Of a stretch of 64,000 nt of DNA, positions 8,303 through 17,710 are shown piece after piece; within the stretch, counting starts at the first letter, position 1; each line of letters starts with the position of its first letter. Made by a program: the position numbers and the translations under genes. The notes beneath the pieces are model-generated. The model saw only the letters and a list, made by a program, of their open reading frames with translations. It was not told where the DNA came from and did no database searches. This DNA is from Opitutia bacterium (GTDB taxonomy: Bacteria; Verrucomicrobiota; Verrucomicrobiia; Opitutales; Opitutaceae): contig JACRHT010000016.1 of NCBI GenBank assembly GCA_016217545.1, forward strand, positions 372,001 through 436,000. Reading direction: 5' to 3'.

Positions 8303-11300
8303 TCACTCGGGGAAACTCACCCGCACCGGATTCAGCAATCGCACCGGACCGAGCAAGCCCGAGGCAACGAGCGGCTCGTTCTTGTCGTAGAAATTCCACG
8401 CGGAGAACGTCACGCGTCCGCCCGGCGGTTTCGGCTTTCCGTCGCGATACCACTCCGGCAAACGCACGATGCCATGCGGGTCGTTTCCCTGCTCGTCGCG
8501 GATGCCGTATTCGTTCTCCACCGGCAGGAACTCGTCGCCGATCAGCCGATTCGTCCAAAGATTCGTGACCGCGATCTCGAGCGTGTTGTCTCCGGCGCGC
8601 ACGAGTTCCGTCACATCGAGGCGATAAGGTTCCTTCCACAAACTGCCCGCGTCCTTTCCGTTGACGCGCACGGCGGCGATCACCTCGACGCGTCCGAGAT
8701 CGAGAATCACCCGCTTGTTTTCGCCGAGGAACTCCGCCGGCACGTCCAGTGTTCGCGCGTAGGTCGCGGTGCCCGCGAAGAACTTCACGGCCGGATTGTC
8801 ATGCAGGTGCAGCGACTTCAGGCGCGGCAGCTCGATCGACTCCGGCGCGCCACGACCGGGTTGGAAGCGCACTTGCCACGCGCCGTTGATGACGCGCGGC
8901 GCCGCCACTTGCGCAACAACATCGCTGCCGCCGTCCAATGCGTAACGGCCGCTCTGCCACGCGAGCGCGGTGGCGCGACCATCGCGGCGGCTCAAGTCGG
9001 TCACGGTGGGAATGTCGGGAGCTGGGACGCCGCCTAAGATCAGGCGCTTCAGATCATCGCTCGTGAGCGCGTGATCCGCCTCCTGCGGCGGCACGAAGTT
9101 GCCTTCGAAAAAGAAGACCTGCCCGCGCGACGGCGGCGGCGGCTGGCGGGCGAGTCGGGTCAGCGCCTCGATGGCGGGGAAATTCAACATGTAGTCGACC
9201 GGTGGAGGCGGCGACCCCACGCCCGAGTGCACGATCTTGCCCGACACGAGTCCCTCGCGCACGAGTTCGCCGTTCACGAAGAGCTGCGGTCTCCCGGCGC
9301 GGTAGACGACCGCCACGTGCGTCCAACCCGAGACGGGCTTCTGCCAGACCAAGACGGCGGGACAGGTCTCGAGCGAGCGCTCGACGACGAAGATGCCGTT
9401 GCGCCCCACGGCGAGTCCCGCCGTCGCGCGGCCGGCGCCGAAGCGCGCGTCGCCCGGGTCGGCGGGGATCGCGTAGAACTTGCCCACCTCGTCGATGCGC
9501 CCCGTCGTCCCCTCGGTGGGGAAGGCGCGCAGATCGGTGTCGGGCTTGACCCAAATCGCCATGGTGAAATCACGCGCCGGCACTCTTTCGCGACGCGCCG
9601 GTTTTAACCCACAGGCCACCGAAACCAGTGCTTCCGCGCCATCGCGCGTCAGACTGCTGAAGCCTTTTGCCGCCTCGCGCCGGAAGAGCACGAACACCGA
9701 TTCACCCGGTTCCAACCGCAACGGCACCACGGCGCGGCCGTCCCGCTGGGCGAAAACCACGGCGTCGCTGCGCTCCCCGGATTCGGTGCGCCAGATTTCC
9801 GGTTGCCGGCCGCCCATGCCGCGAAACACGGCGTTCAGCTCCTCCACCCGCCGTTGCCGGTTGCCGATGAAATACAGATCGCCCTCGGGCGACCGGCGGT
9901 GCTGCCAAGAGAACGACGCGCTGCCGTCGGGCGACAGCGCCTCGAAATCCGGAGCGAGCGCGCGCTGCGCCAAGGCCTCCGCGATCGTCGCGCGTTCGAG
10001 CACGCGTGCATTCGCCCAGAGTTCCGCCGCCTCGCGCAGCATCGCCCGCTCGCTCTCCGGATAGCCGGCGAGCGTCGGGGAAAATTGCGGCCGTGGACCA
10101 ACAAGCGTCGCTCCCGCCGCCACGAATGCGCGCAATTTCTTCAGCAACTCGGGCCGGATGGCCTTCAGGTCCGGCGGAAGCACGAGCAGCTTGTAGCGCC
10201 CGCCCTCGGGCAACACGTAGTCGCCGCCGTCGACGCGCACGCGGTTGAGCAGGACGTCGGTGTTGACCAAATCGTAGGTGTAGCCGGGCGGCAGGACGGG
10301 CAGCGCCATGGACGACGCGTCGGGGCTGCGCTCGCCGGTGAAATAGAGCACGTCGGCCGCGTAGGTGCCTTGCTGGAGCATCCAGTGCGTGCGCGCGATG
10401 CAGTCGAGCCATGGCTTCGCCTCGCCGAACCACGTGTTGGTTCGCTCGAAGAAAAAGCCGTAGGGTCCGAGCGACACGCCGGGCATCGCCGTCGGATGCG
10501 GCTGATGTGCGTAGCGGTGCATGAGAAAAAGACTCACGCCCTGCGCACTCATCTCGTCGCCGAGCATCTTCAGCGCGTAGGGATATTCCAGCCACCGCGA
10601 GGTCTTGAACTCACCCGTGAACGCCTCGGAGCCGACGATGGACTTGCCGTAGACGTGCGCGGCCGACGTCACCATCTTCACGGCGCGGTTCGGCGTCCAC
10701 GGCGTGCGCGTCCAGAACTCGGTCGTGGGCACATCGGAGAGCCCGGCGACGCGCAGCTCGTCAAAGTTTCCCGCGCCGTAGCCCTCGACGTAGAACCTCA
10801 TCCCGCGCTCGCGCGTGAGCGCGTGCATCCGCTCATAGTAGTTCTCCGCCATCAAATCGGCCTGCACCCGGCGGAAATCGAAAAGAAACCGCTCCGCCAC
10901 GCCCGCATCGCCGACGACGCGCCCAAACAGCGCCGGCAGGTAGCCGAGAATGTCGTAGCCCGTGCGCCTCCGAAATTCGGCGGGGAATTCGTTCGTCCAG
11001 TTCTGCATGCCCGCCTCGTAACTGTCGATGATCACGCTCGCCGGCCCTTTCGCACCCGCCGCCTTCGCGTCCGCCGCGACGCGATCGATCACGTGTTCGA
11101 AATGAAACTGCGTCGCCGCGGCGCTGAACTTGTCGATCTCGAGCCCGCGACCGGCCGCGGAGGCCGCGACGTTGTTCTTCCCGGTCGATGTCTGCCCGAT
11201 CCGAAGAATCGTCCACGTGCCGGCGGGCGCCTCCCAATCGAGTTGGTCGCCGTGCAGGCGCGACGTCAGATCGACCACCGTCGTCGGATCGATCGTGGCG

Positions 11301-12310
11301 TCCGCCTGCACCGATGCGGGCACCGCCAGCTGGCCGGAGACGCGGTAGTCGAAATTCGCCTTGGCCACCCAATCCTCGATCCGCGGCGTGCGATGCAGGA
11401 TGAATTCCGCCAGCTCACCCGCCGATGCCGCCGTGACGCGCACGAAACGCACGTTCGCCGACGCGAAGCGGCGCTCCGCCGGGGCGAGAATGCCGTGGCG
11501 GCCGGGCGTGCCGACGGTGCACAGCGGACGAAACTCGCGCCCGTCCTGCGAGGCTTCGACGGTCAGCTTCGGGAAACGTCCCGCGGAACTGGGAAACGCC
11601 GTGAGCCCGTGCAATTCCGTCGGCGCGGCGAACTCGAGCAGCAGCGGCTTCGCGGGGTCCAGCGCGAGCTTCGTGGCGAGCGAGCCGTCGCTAAGGATGC
11701 CTTTCTCCACCGGCGCCATGCCAACGCTCACACGCGCCAGCGCGTCCTCGTAGCGCACAGTCTCGGCCCGCAGCGCAGGAAACGCCACGACGAACGCATC
11801 GCGATAGTAGCCGAGATTCACCTGCGGCCGCGCGAGGTCGACCGCGACGGGTTTTCCACCCGCAACCGTCGTCTCCGTCCAAACGAGTTGCTGCATCGAC
11901 ATCGCGGGCGTCACCCACGGGCCGCCGCTGCTGGACCAGCCGGGCGCGTTGGACATGCCGATGTCGACGCCGAGTCGGTCTCCCTCCTTGAACGCGTGGT
12001 TCATCAACTCGCGCCAGTGCGGCTCGAGGTAATTGGCCGATCCGGCGGGCAAGTAGTCGCTGCCGTCGAAAATCAATGCCCCGGCGACGCCGATCTTCGC
12101 CATGGCCTCGAGATCGAGCGTGATGCCCTCGCGCGTGACGTTGCCGTTCATCCAATGCCAGAACGTCTGCGGACGCGCCGTGCGCGGCGGCGCATCGAAG
12201 CCGGCGGCCAGCGGATCGGCGGCAAACGCGCTCAGGACGGCGAGCGGCAACAGCAACGCGAGCAGACGACAGGAAATCACGGCGGCAGGTTGAGCGGAAT
12301 CAGAGCGCAC
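8303..12310 (-). CDS. GH106 alpha-L-rhamnosidase with inserted LamG-like domain
   Basis: A 1335-residue secreted enzyme; the GTG at 12310 gives a leader with a hydrophobic core (LLALLLPLAVLSAFAA). The N-terminal TIM-barrel part has the family hallmarks PQTFWHWMNGNVTREGITLD, GALIFDGSDY and GMSNAPGWSSSGGPWVTP. The C-terminal part has jelly-roll domains with VILDLGRVEVIAAVRVNGKDAG and VTNLWTNRLIGDE. Residues about 890-1100 form an extra concanavalin/LamG-like module (ARDFTMAIWVKPD, GWTHVAVVYRAGRPQLFVNG), which makes it longer than usual for GH106. GH106 enzymes remove alpha-L-rhamnose from rhamnogalacturonans. It is the last gene of a GH29 - GH5-like - GH106 unit, 13 bp after its neighbour. Confidence 0.9.
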   Translation of the reverse strand: MRSDSAQPAAVISCRLLALLLPLAVLSAFAADPLAAGFDAPPRTARPQTFWHWMNGNVTREGITLDLEAMAKIGVAGALIFDGSDYLPAGSANYLEPHWRELMNHAFKEGDRLGVDIGMSNAPGWSSSGGPWVTPAMSMQQLVWTETTVAGGKPVAVDLARPQVNLGYYRDAFVVAFPALRAETVRYEDALARVSVGMAPVEKGILSDGSLATKLALDPAKPLLLEFAAPTELHGLTAFPSSAGRFPKLTVEASQDGREFRPLCTVGTPGRHGILAPAERRFASANVRFVRVTAASAGELAEFILHRTPRIEDWVAKANFDYRVSGQLAVPASVQADATIDPTTVVDLTSRLHGDQLDWEAPAGTWTILRIGQTSTGKNNVAASAAGRGLEIDKFSAAATQFHFEHVIDRVAADAKAAGAKGPASVIIDSYEAGMQNWTNEFPAEFRRRTGYDILGYLPALFGRVVGDAGVAERFLFDFRRVQADLMAENYYERMHALTRERGMRFYVEGYGAGNFDELRVAGLSDVPTTEFWTRTPWTPNRAVKMVTSAAHVYGKSIVGSEAFTGEFKTSRWLEYPYALKMLGDEMSAQGVSLFLMHRYAHQPHPTAMPGVSLGPYGFFFERTNTWFGEAKPWLDCIARTHWMLQQGTYAADVLYFTGERSPDASSMALPVLPPGYTYDLVNTDVLLNRVRVDGGDYVLPEGGRYKLLVLPPDLKAIRPELLKKLRAFVAAGATLVGPRPQFSPTLAGYPESERAMLREAAELWANARVLERATIAEALAQRALAPDFEALSPDGSASFSWQHRRSPEGDLYFIGNRQRRVEELNAVFRGMGGRQPEIWRTESGERSDAVVFAQRDGRAVVPLRLEPGESVFVLFRREAAKGFSSLTRDGAEALVSVACGLKPARRERVPARDFTMAIWVKPDTDLRAFPTEGTTGRIDEVGKFYAIPADPGDARFGAGRATAGLAVGRNGIFVVERSLETCPAVLVWQKPVSGWTHVAVVYRAGRPQLFVNGELVREGLVSGKIVHSGVGSPPPPVDYMLNFPAIEALTRLARQPPPPSRGQVFFFEGNFVPPQEADHALTSDDLKRLILGGVPAPDIPTVTDLSRRDGRATALAWQSGRYALDGGSDVVAQVAAPRVINGAWQVRFQPGRGAPESIELPRLKSLHLHDNPAVKFFAGTATYARTLDVPAEFLGENKRVILDLGRVEVIAAVRVNGKDAGSLWKEPYRLDVTELVRAGDNTLEIAVTNLWTNRLIGDEFLPVENEYGIRDEQGNDPHGIVRLPEWYRDGKPKPPGGRVTFSAWNFYDKNEPLVASGLLGPVRLLNPVRVSFPE

Positions 12311-12323
12311 GGCGAGCGGAGGA

Positions 12324-14546
12324 TCAGCGGACCACGTCGATGAGGTATTGGGTGGTGGTCTGGGCGCCGAGTTCGACTTCCCAGCCGTCCTCGAGCCGCC
12401 GAGCCATCACGGCGCGGGCGAGCGGCTTCGCGGCGCCGTCGAGCGGCGTCACCAGCACGGCGACGGCGCCGTCGAGTTCGCGCAGTTCCAGCCAGCCGGT
12501 GACCGGCTCGATCAGCGTCGGGCCGTGGCCCCACTTTTCCCAGAGCGTGTGACGGTCGTTCCACACCGAGCCGGTGTTCTGCCAGCGCGCGCAGGTCGTG
12601 AGCAGGAGGCGGATGGAGCGCTGGATCGGCTCGCTCGTCAGCGACGACAGCGTGATCGCCACGAACTCGTTTTTGATTTCGGGCTTCAGGTGTTTCGTTG
12701 TGTGCGCGTGCGCGCGGAGAAAGCCGACGAGGCCCTGCGAACGCGGCGTGTCGATGGCAACGACGCCCTGTTTGCCGTCGTGCAAGCGCCAGACGAGTTC
12801 GCCGGTGTCGGAGACGAACGGCGCGTCGGCCTCCGCGGGGAACGCGCTTGTCCCCTGCCCTTCGAGCGTGCCGATCCGCGAGCCGTGGCGCAGCGGCAGC
12901 GAGCGCGGGAAGCCCGGCGTGAAATACGGCCGCTCGCTCTCGGGCAGGCGCATGGCCTCGTTGACCTGTTCGTGCGAGTAGTCGCGCACGAAGGTCTCCT
13001 TCGCCGGGCTGACGTCGGCGCGCGAGAAGAGCAACGCGCCCACGGCCAGCTGCGACATCTTCACCGGATCGAGTGTGAGATCGAATTCGTCGGCCACGTA
13101 GCGCTGGAAGTCCGGCAGCGCCTTCGGCTCGAAGGTGTAGAAATAGATGCCGTCCCAATCCTGGAAGGCGGCGTAAGACGCGAGCAGCGGAATCATCTCG
13201 ACGACGTATTCGTTCGGGTTCGGGTGGTTCACCTCGCTGACGGTGAACGGCCGTCCGGCCATCGGCGCGCGCGCGAGCTTCACGATCGTGGAGCGCGTCG
13301 GCTGGTCGACCATCGGCGAGTTCCGCGCGCCCCAGATCGCCGGATGCTGCCAGTAGACGTGCGCGTCGACGAAATCCAGGAGCGAGTTCGCGCGCAGCAT
13401 CGGCTGGCCGGGAATCCAATACGTGTGGTCGGCGTTGCCGATCACGAGCGACTGGACGCCGAGTTCCTGTTTCAGGAAACGGCCGAAGTCGGTGAAGAAC
13501 ACTTTCTCCACGTCGCCGTAGAAATCGGCCTCGGCGTGAAAACGTTCCTTCGGCGCGAGGCTGAAATCGCCGCGGTGCAAGCGTGGCACGGACGCGCCCG
13601 CGGCGACGCCGGCCTGTTGGCGGATGAGCGCGAGTTGGTCGGGCGTGCGGTTCTTCGCCAGCCATTGCTGAAACATCGCGTCGAGTTGCGCCGCGTAACG
13701 CGGCGTGAAGTCGAGCTGGTAGCGCGGCGCGTCGGGCTTGAGTTCGCCGCGGAGCCAGTTGCGGAACCAGAATTCGTAGAGCGAGTTCTCGTTCACAATC
13801 TCGACCGTCGCGATGGCCGGCTCGTGGCGATACTCGGTGTTCGTGTAGGGATTGCGATGCGTGAGCAGCCGGCGCGCATAGTCCTTCTGGAGTTCGATCA
13901 GGCGGTCGCCGATGTAGGTGTAGGCTTTCCAGAGCTGAACGACGTCGTTGTCAGGCACGCCGTCGGCGGCCTTGTAGCGACGACCGACGTTCAGGTTCAG
14001 GTTTGTGTAGATGCCGACCTTCTTCAGCTCGGCGATGAAGTTGTCGAGACGATCGAGCTGCTCGGCGTCGAAGTCCGTCGTCGTGTCCTTCGTGCTGTCG
14101 ATCAGGCCGGCGGGCGGCACCTTGAAGCGATTCCCTTCGGCTTCGGCGCGGTTGCGCTCGGGCTCGAGCGCGGCTTCCTGCGCGACGGTGCGCGTCGGCA
14201 TGTCGAGGAAGTGGAAGCGCACGCAGTTGATGCCGTGGCGCGCCATGATCTTCGCCCACTTCGCGGCCTCCGACTTCGGCGGCAGGATCGTCGAGCCGCG
14301 CGTCCAACCGGTGAGATTCACGCCCCAGATGCGGAAGCGCTCGCCGTTGCCTTTGACGAGGTGGCCGTCCTTGACCGTGATGAAGCCGTCCGCGCCCGCG
14401 GGCTGGTCGCCGAGCAGGAATGAGACGTCGACGGGCGAATCCTCGCGGTCGAGGTGGTCGATGACGAAGGGCTGGAAGTTGATCTCGCTCGCGAGGAGTG
14501 GCGCGACAACGAGCAGAGCGAGGGGCAACAACAGGCGCGGCTTCAT
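12324..14546 (-). CDS. Secreted GH5-like (clan GH-A) glycoside hydrolase
   Basis: A 740-residue protein with signal peptide MKPRLLLPLALLVVAPLLAS. The body is a cellulase-type TIM barrel beginning FRIWGVNLTGWTRG and HGINCVRFHFLDMP. The likely acid/base is the Glu of IVNENS near residue 248 and the likely nucleophile the Glu of VSEVNHPNP near residue 436, as in clan GH-A. A beta-sandwich tail follows. The family within GH5/GH-A and the substrate are not clear. Its ATG overlaps the stop of the GH29 gene (ATGA), so it is co-translated with the fucosidase and probably works on the same glycan. The frame stays open far upstream, but that extension is antisense-like. Confidence 0.8.
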   Translation of the reverse strand: MKPRLLLPLALLVVAPLLASEINFQPFVIDHLDREDSPVDVSFLLGDQPAGADGFITVKDGHLVKGNGERFRIWGVNLTGWTRGSTILPPKSEAAKWAKIMARHGINCVRFHFLDMPTRTVAQEAALEPERNRAEAEGNRFKVPPAGLIDSTKDTTTDFDAEQLDRLDNFIAELKKVGIYTNLNLNVGRRYKAADGVPDNDVVQLWKAYTYIGDRLIELQKDYARRLLTHRNPYTNTEYRHEPAIATVEIVNENSLYEFWFRNWLRGELKPDAPRYQLDFTPRYAAQLDAMFQQWLAKNRTPDQLALIRQQAGVAAGASVPRLHRGDFSLAPKERFHAEADFYGDVEKVFFTDFGRFLKQELGVQSLVIGNADHTYWIPGQPMLRANSLLDFVDAHVYWQHPAIWGARNSPMVDQPTRSTIVKLARAPMAGRPFTVSEVNHPNPNEYVVEMIPLLASYAAFQDWDGIYFYTFEPKALPDFQRYVADEFDLTLDPVKMSQLAVGALLFSRADVSPAKETFVRDYSHEQVNEAMRLPESERPYFTPGFPRSLPLRHGSRIGTLEGQGTSAFPAEADAPFVSDTGELVWRLHDGKQGVVAIDTPRSQGLVGFLRAHAHTTKHLKPEIKNEFVAITLSSLTSEPIQRSIRLLLTTCARWQNTGSVWNDRHTLWEKWGHGPTLIEPVTGWLELRELDGAVAVLVTPLDGAAKPLARAVMARRLEDGWEVELGAQTTTQYLIDVVR

Positions 14547-16204
14547 TGGAGGGTGATCTTGAAGGCGATGACGTCGGCGCAAGGGAATCGGGCAGGCTTT
14601 TCGATAACAAGTGCGTCGGCCTCCTGGCGCCAAGCCATCGTCTCGTTCGAGCCGACGAGCGAGATTTTCGCGATCTTGGCGCCGTAAGGTGCGGAAGTGC
14701 CGAGCGATTTCACGCGCACGGCGGTCTCGGGGAGCCGCAGCACGAACGCGTAAAGCGCACCGCGATTGGCCGTGAAGCGAATGTCCTCCGACGTGAACGG
14801 CAGCGGGCCGTCCGAGCCACGCCCCGGCGGAATCTGCGTCGGGCCTTCGCCGTAGACCTTCCAGGACCGCGAGCCGAAAATGGCCTCGCCGTTGACCTGG
14901 TTCCACGCCGCGAGCCCCTTCAGGAACGCGCGCTCGCGATCGTCGATCGTGCCATCGCCGCGAATCGGAATGCTCAACAGGAACGTGCCGTTCTTGCTGA
15001 CCACATCGACGAAGTTGCGGACGACCTGCGTGACGGTTTTGTAGTCGATGTCCTGCTTGTAGTGCCATTGGCCGATGCAGGTGTCGGTCTCGAACGGCAG
15101 CTCCTGAACGCCGCCCTGCCCGATGCTGCGCTCGAAGTCCTGGACGACCGCCGGACGGCGCTCCGCGCGCAGGCCTTTGGCCGTGAGCACGGCGTCGAGC
15201 TTGCCGCCATTGCGCGCGATGTTCGCATTGTAGAAATGCGCGGCAATATCGAGGCCCGCCTGACCGAGGGGCAGCTCGGTGTTGTCGAGATAGAGGAAGT
15301 CCGGCCGGTATTTGTCCACGAGGTCCTGGATGCGGAAAAACCAGTTGTTCACGAACTGCGGATCGTTCGGCGGAGGCTCCTCGGTCCACGGGAGATTGTG
15401 GGCATCGTGCCACGTGCGAAGGTCCTTCACGCTCCTGATCCCATCGGGAATCACCATGCCCGGCTGCGGGCGGCCATAGAGGTCCTGCGGGTCGAGTCCG
15501 TCCCACCACATGCCTTTGCCGTCCTCCTTTTTCAGGCGGGCCGCGTCGTAGCGCACACCGGCCTTCGGGCCTCCGGCGTCGTAGCCGTAAGCAGTCTGGA
15601 ACCAGTGCCACGCGTGCGAGGCATGATTGGAGACGCCGAAGCGCAACCCGTGCGCGCGCGCGGCCTTCGCCCACTCGCCGATGATGTCGCGCTGCGGGCC
15701 GACGTTGACGGAGTTCCACGCGTGGTAGCGCGAGGCGAACGCGTCGAAGTTGTCCTCATGCGTCGCCATCGCGACGAAGTAGCGCGCACCGGCCTCGACG
15801 TAGAGCTGCATCAGCTCGTCGGGATTCCAGTGTTCAGCGCGCCAGCGGTGGTCGATCTCCATGAAGCCGAACTCCGACGGGTGACCGAAAGCGGCGAGGT
15901 GCGCGTCGTATTGCTTGTGGCCCTGCAAATACATCGAGCGCGCATACCAGTCGCCCTCGCCCGGCACGCACTGCGGGCCCCAATGCGCCCAGATGCCGAG
16001 CTTCGCGTCGCGGAACCACTCCGGGCAGCGGTAGTTCGCGACGAGGGATTCCCATGTCGGCGCGAAAGGTCCCGGCGCGATGGTGCGCCTTTCCGGCAAG
16101 GACTCCGGCGCGGCGATCGGCGCCGCCGCGGCGCGCAGCCCGACGACCGTTGCGGCGACTAACGCGAGCGTGCGAATGCACCGGCACGTGTTCAAGGGAA
16201 GCAT
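14543..16204 (-). CDS. GH29 alpha-L-fucosidase
   Basis: A 553-residue secreted protein. I chose the ATG at 16204 because it opens a plausible signal peptide (RTLALVAATVVGLRAAAA); an ATG 54 bp upstream is possible. Family features: WFRDAKLGIWAHWGPQCVPG, WYARSMY, a YFVAMATHEDNFDAF strand, NVGPQRDIIGEW, and YRPDFLYLDN near residue 305, where the Asp is the expected retaining nucleophile. The C-terminal region includes the FLLSIPIRGDGTID segment common to GH29. It starts the unit GH29 - GH5-like - GH106 and would release alpha-linked L-fucose. A WTCCTAAG box lies upstream at 16311. Confidence 0.92.
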   Translation of the reverse strand: MLPLNTCRCIRTLALVAATVVGLRAAAAPIAAPESLPERRTIAPGPFAPTWESLVANYRCPEWFRDAKLGIWAHWGPQCVPGEGDWYARSMYLQGHKQYDAHLAAFGHPSEFGFMEIDHRWRAEHWNPDELMQLYVEAGARYFVAMATHEDNFDAFASRYHAWNSVNVGPQRDIIGEWAKAARAHGLRFGVSNHASHAWHWFQTAYGYDAGGPKAGVRYDAARLKKEDGKGMWWDGLDPQDLYGRPQPGMVIPDGIRSVKDLRTWHDAHNLPWTEEPPPNDPQFVNNWFFRIQDLVDKYRPDFLYLDNTELPLGQAGLDIAAHFYNANIARNGGKLDAVLTAKGLRAERRPAVVQDFERSIGQGGVQELPFETDTCIGQWHYKQDIDYKTVTQVVRNFVDVVSKNGTFLLSIPIRGDGTIDDRERAFLKGLAAWNQVNGEAIFGSRSWKVYGEGPTQIPPGRGSDGPLPFTSEDIRFTANRGALYAFVLRLPETAVRVKSLGTSAPYGAKIAKISLVGSNETMAWRQEADALVIEKPARFPCADVIAFKITLQ

Positions 16205-16310
16205 GGGGAGATGAACCAAAGCAGCGGATCGGCAAAGGGGTGAACCGCGCGCCGACACTCTACTCCGCCCGCCGCCAATTGCTGCCGGGAAACACGCGAA
16301 AGCGGCCGGT

Positions 16311-16318
16311 ATCCTAAG
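16311..16318 (+). promoter_or_regulatory. WTCCTAAG box upstream of the GH29 operon
   Basis: ATCCTAAG in the gap between the GH29 start and the lipoprotein stop, in context GCCGGTATCCTAAGGGC. It closely matches the box at 39400-39407 (GCCGGAATCCTAAGCCGG) before an AraC gene. It is probably a regulator half-site; no second box 50 bp away was found here. Confidence 0.4.
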
Positions 16319-16326
16319 GGCGCGCG

Positions 16327-16893
16327 TCAGCGCACCGGCGTGATTTCGAGGCCGTATTTCCCCGGCAACTCGCGCAACAAGGCCGCAACCGAGTAGATGG
16401 CGGCCGATCGCTCCGCGCGCAGCTTCGCGTCGATTTTGGAAGTGAGCTTCAGCTCGACGAACGCAATGTCGATCCGCACCGGCGCGCTATCGCCGATCAA
16501 CGAACGCGCACGGGCCTGCATCTCCGCCTGGTCGCGGCTGTAGTCGCCGACCATCGGTTGGGACACGAGCGGCGACTCCGGAGGAGCTTGGTTGCCGCGG
16601 CGGAAGCTCGGCTTCGTCCATGCACGCTCCTGAATGACGGCGAACTCTGCGTGGCCACTGGCGCGCGCCAATTCGGCGGCCCGCAGTAACGCCAGATCGC
16701 GCAACTGAGCCGCGTTCGCGCCAGGCTCGCCTGTGAACTGCACGAAGTAGACTTCGCCCGATTCCTGCCAGGATTCGTAGCCCGGCTCCATGGCACCGAC
16801 GCGCGGCTGGTAGAGAAGGCGCTGCTGGCACCCCGCGGCTGCAAACGCCAAGGCGCCCGTGAACAGCACCGTTGCGAAGAGGTTCGCCCTCAT
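16327..16893 (-). CDS. Small lipoprotein, CC0125/CC1285-like
   Basis: A 188-residue protein with a lipoprotein signal (hydrophobic core then FAAAGC lipobox). The mature part, GYESWQESGEVYFVQFTGEP followed by LRDLALLRAAELARASGHAEF, resembles the CC0125/CC1285 family of small bacterial lipoproteins, where a short beta-strand and a helix with RAAELA are conserved. The function of that family is unknown. It follows araD by 16 bp and may be read from the ara promoter, but nothing links it to arabinose. Confidence 0.65.
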   Translation of the reverse strand: MRANLFATVLFTGALAFAAAGCQQRLLYQPRVGAMEPGYESWQESGEVYFVQFTGEPGANAAQLRDLALLRAAELARASGHAEFAVIQERAWTKPSFRRGNQAPPESPLVSQPMVGDYSRDQAEMQARARSLIGDSAPVRIDIAFVELKLTSKIDAKLRAERSAAIYSVAALLRELPGKYGLEITPVR

Positions 16894-16909
16894 GGGGAAC
16901 GTTGCCGGG

Positions 16910-17608
16910 CTACTTCTGCCCGTAATAGGCGCCGGGGCCGTGCTTGCGCTTGAAGTGCTTCGCGAGCAACTCCGGCTCGATCGTCTTGAGGCGAGGTGCG
17001 AGCGCGAGCGACATGAACGCCATGTGCGCGATGCACTCGACCGCGACGGCGGTCTCCACGGCCTTGGCGACGGTCTTGCCCCACGTGAATGGCGCGTGGC
17101 GGTTCACCAACACGCCGGGAAAATCGAGCGGATCGAGTTCGTCGTCGAGGAAGCGCTCGACGATCACGTTGCCCGTTTCCCACTCGTAGGCACCGCCGCC
17201 GATTTCCTTTTTCGTCATCTTCCGCGTCACCGGGATGTCGCCGTTGAAGTAGTCGGCGTGTGTCGTGCCGAAGATCGGAATCTCACGTCCCGCCTGCGCG
17301 AACGCCGTCGCATGCGACGAGTGCGTGTGCACCACGCCGCCGATTTCGTGGAACGCCTCGAAGAGCCGGCGATGCGTCGGCGTGTCGGACGAGGGATTCA
17401 ATTTCCCCTCGACGATTTTGCCTTCGAGATCGACGAGAACCATGTCCTCGGGCTTGAGCGCCTCGTAGGCCACGCCGCTCGGCTTGATGGCGAAGATGCC
17501 CTTGGCGCGATCGATAGCGCTGGCGTTGCCGAAGGTCAGGTTGATTAACCCGTGCTTCGGCAGGGCGACGTTGGCCTCGTAGGCCTCGCGTTTGAGTTCA
17601 GTCAACAT
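16910..17608 (-). CDS. araD: L-ribulose-5-phosphate 4-epimerase AraD
   Basis: A 232-residue class II aldolase-fold enzyme converting L-ribulose 5-phosphate to D-xylulose 5-phosphate. The ATG at 17608 matches the AraD N-terminus (MLTELKREAYEANVALPKHG) and has AGGAGA about 13 bases upstream. Conserved parts: FGNASAIDR and KPSGVAYE (phosphate binding), SSDTPTH, the metal ligands in VHTHSSHAT, GTTHADYF, the third metal His in NRHAPFTWGK, and the C-terminal KHGPGAYYGQ. Length equals that of E. coli AraD. It is the third gene of araB-araA-araD; a TTCGTG inverted repeat lies between it and araA. Confidence 0.95.
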   Translation of the reverse strand: MLTELKREAYEANVALPKHGLINLTFGNASAIDRAKGIFAIKPSGVAYEALKPEDMVLVDLEGKIVEGKLNPSSDTPTHRRLFEAFHEIGGVVHTHSSHATAFAQAGREIPIFGTTHADYFNGDIPVTRKMTKKEIGGGAYEWETGNVIVERFLDDELDPLDFPGVLVNRHAPFTWGKTVAKAVETAVAVECIAHMAFMSLALAPRLKTIEPELLAKHFKRKHGPGAYYGQK

Positions 17609-17624
17609 GGCGTGCAATATCTCC

Positions 17625-17700
17625 TACCACGAAGGACACGAAGTGCACGAAGGAAACCCCAAGGAAACGCCCTTCGCGTTCTTCGTGAACTTCGTGGTTA
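17625..17700. repeat. ACGAAG/CTTCGT long inverted repeat, araA-araD gap
   Basis: Left arm: repeated units CCACGAAG-GACACGAAG-TGCACGAAGG. Right arm: the inverse CCTTCGCG-TTCTTCGTGAA-CTTCGTGG. Together they fold into a long imperfect hairpin. Related elements with ACACGAAT units lie at 26736-26860 and 35720-35810, each also in a gap of a minus-strand operon. Confidence 0.8.
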
Positions 17701-17710
17701 ATTTGCCTGC

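Noticed and set aside
14547-15719. Upstream in-frame extension of the GH5-like gene
   Set aside because: It overlaps the GH29 gene in another frame and is not protein-like; the ATG at 14546 has a signal peptide and an ATGA junction.
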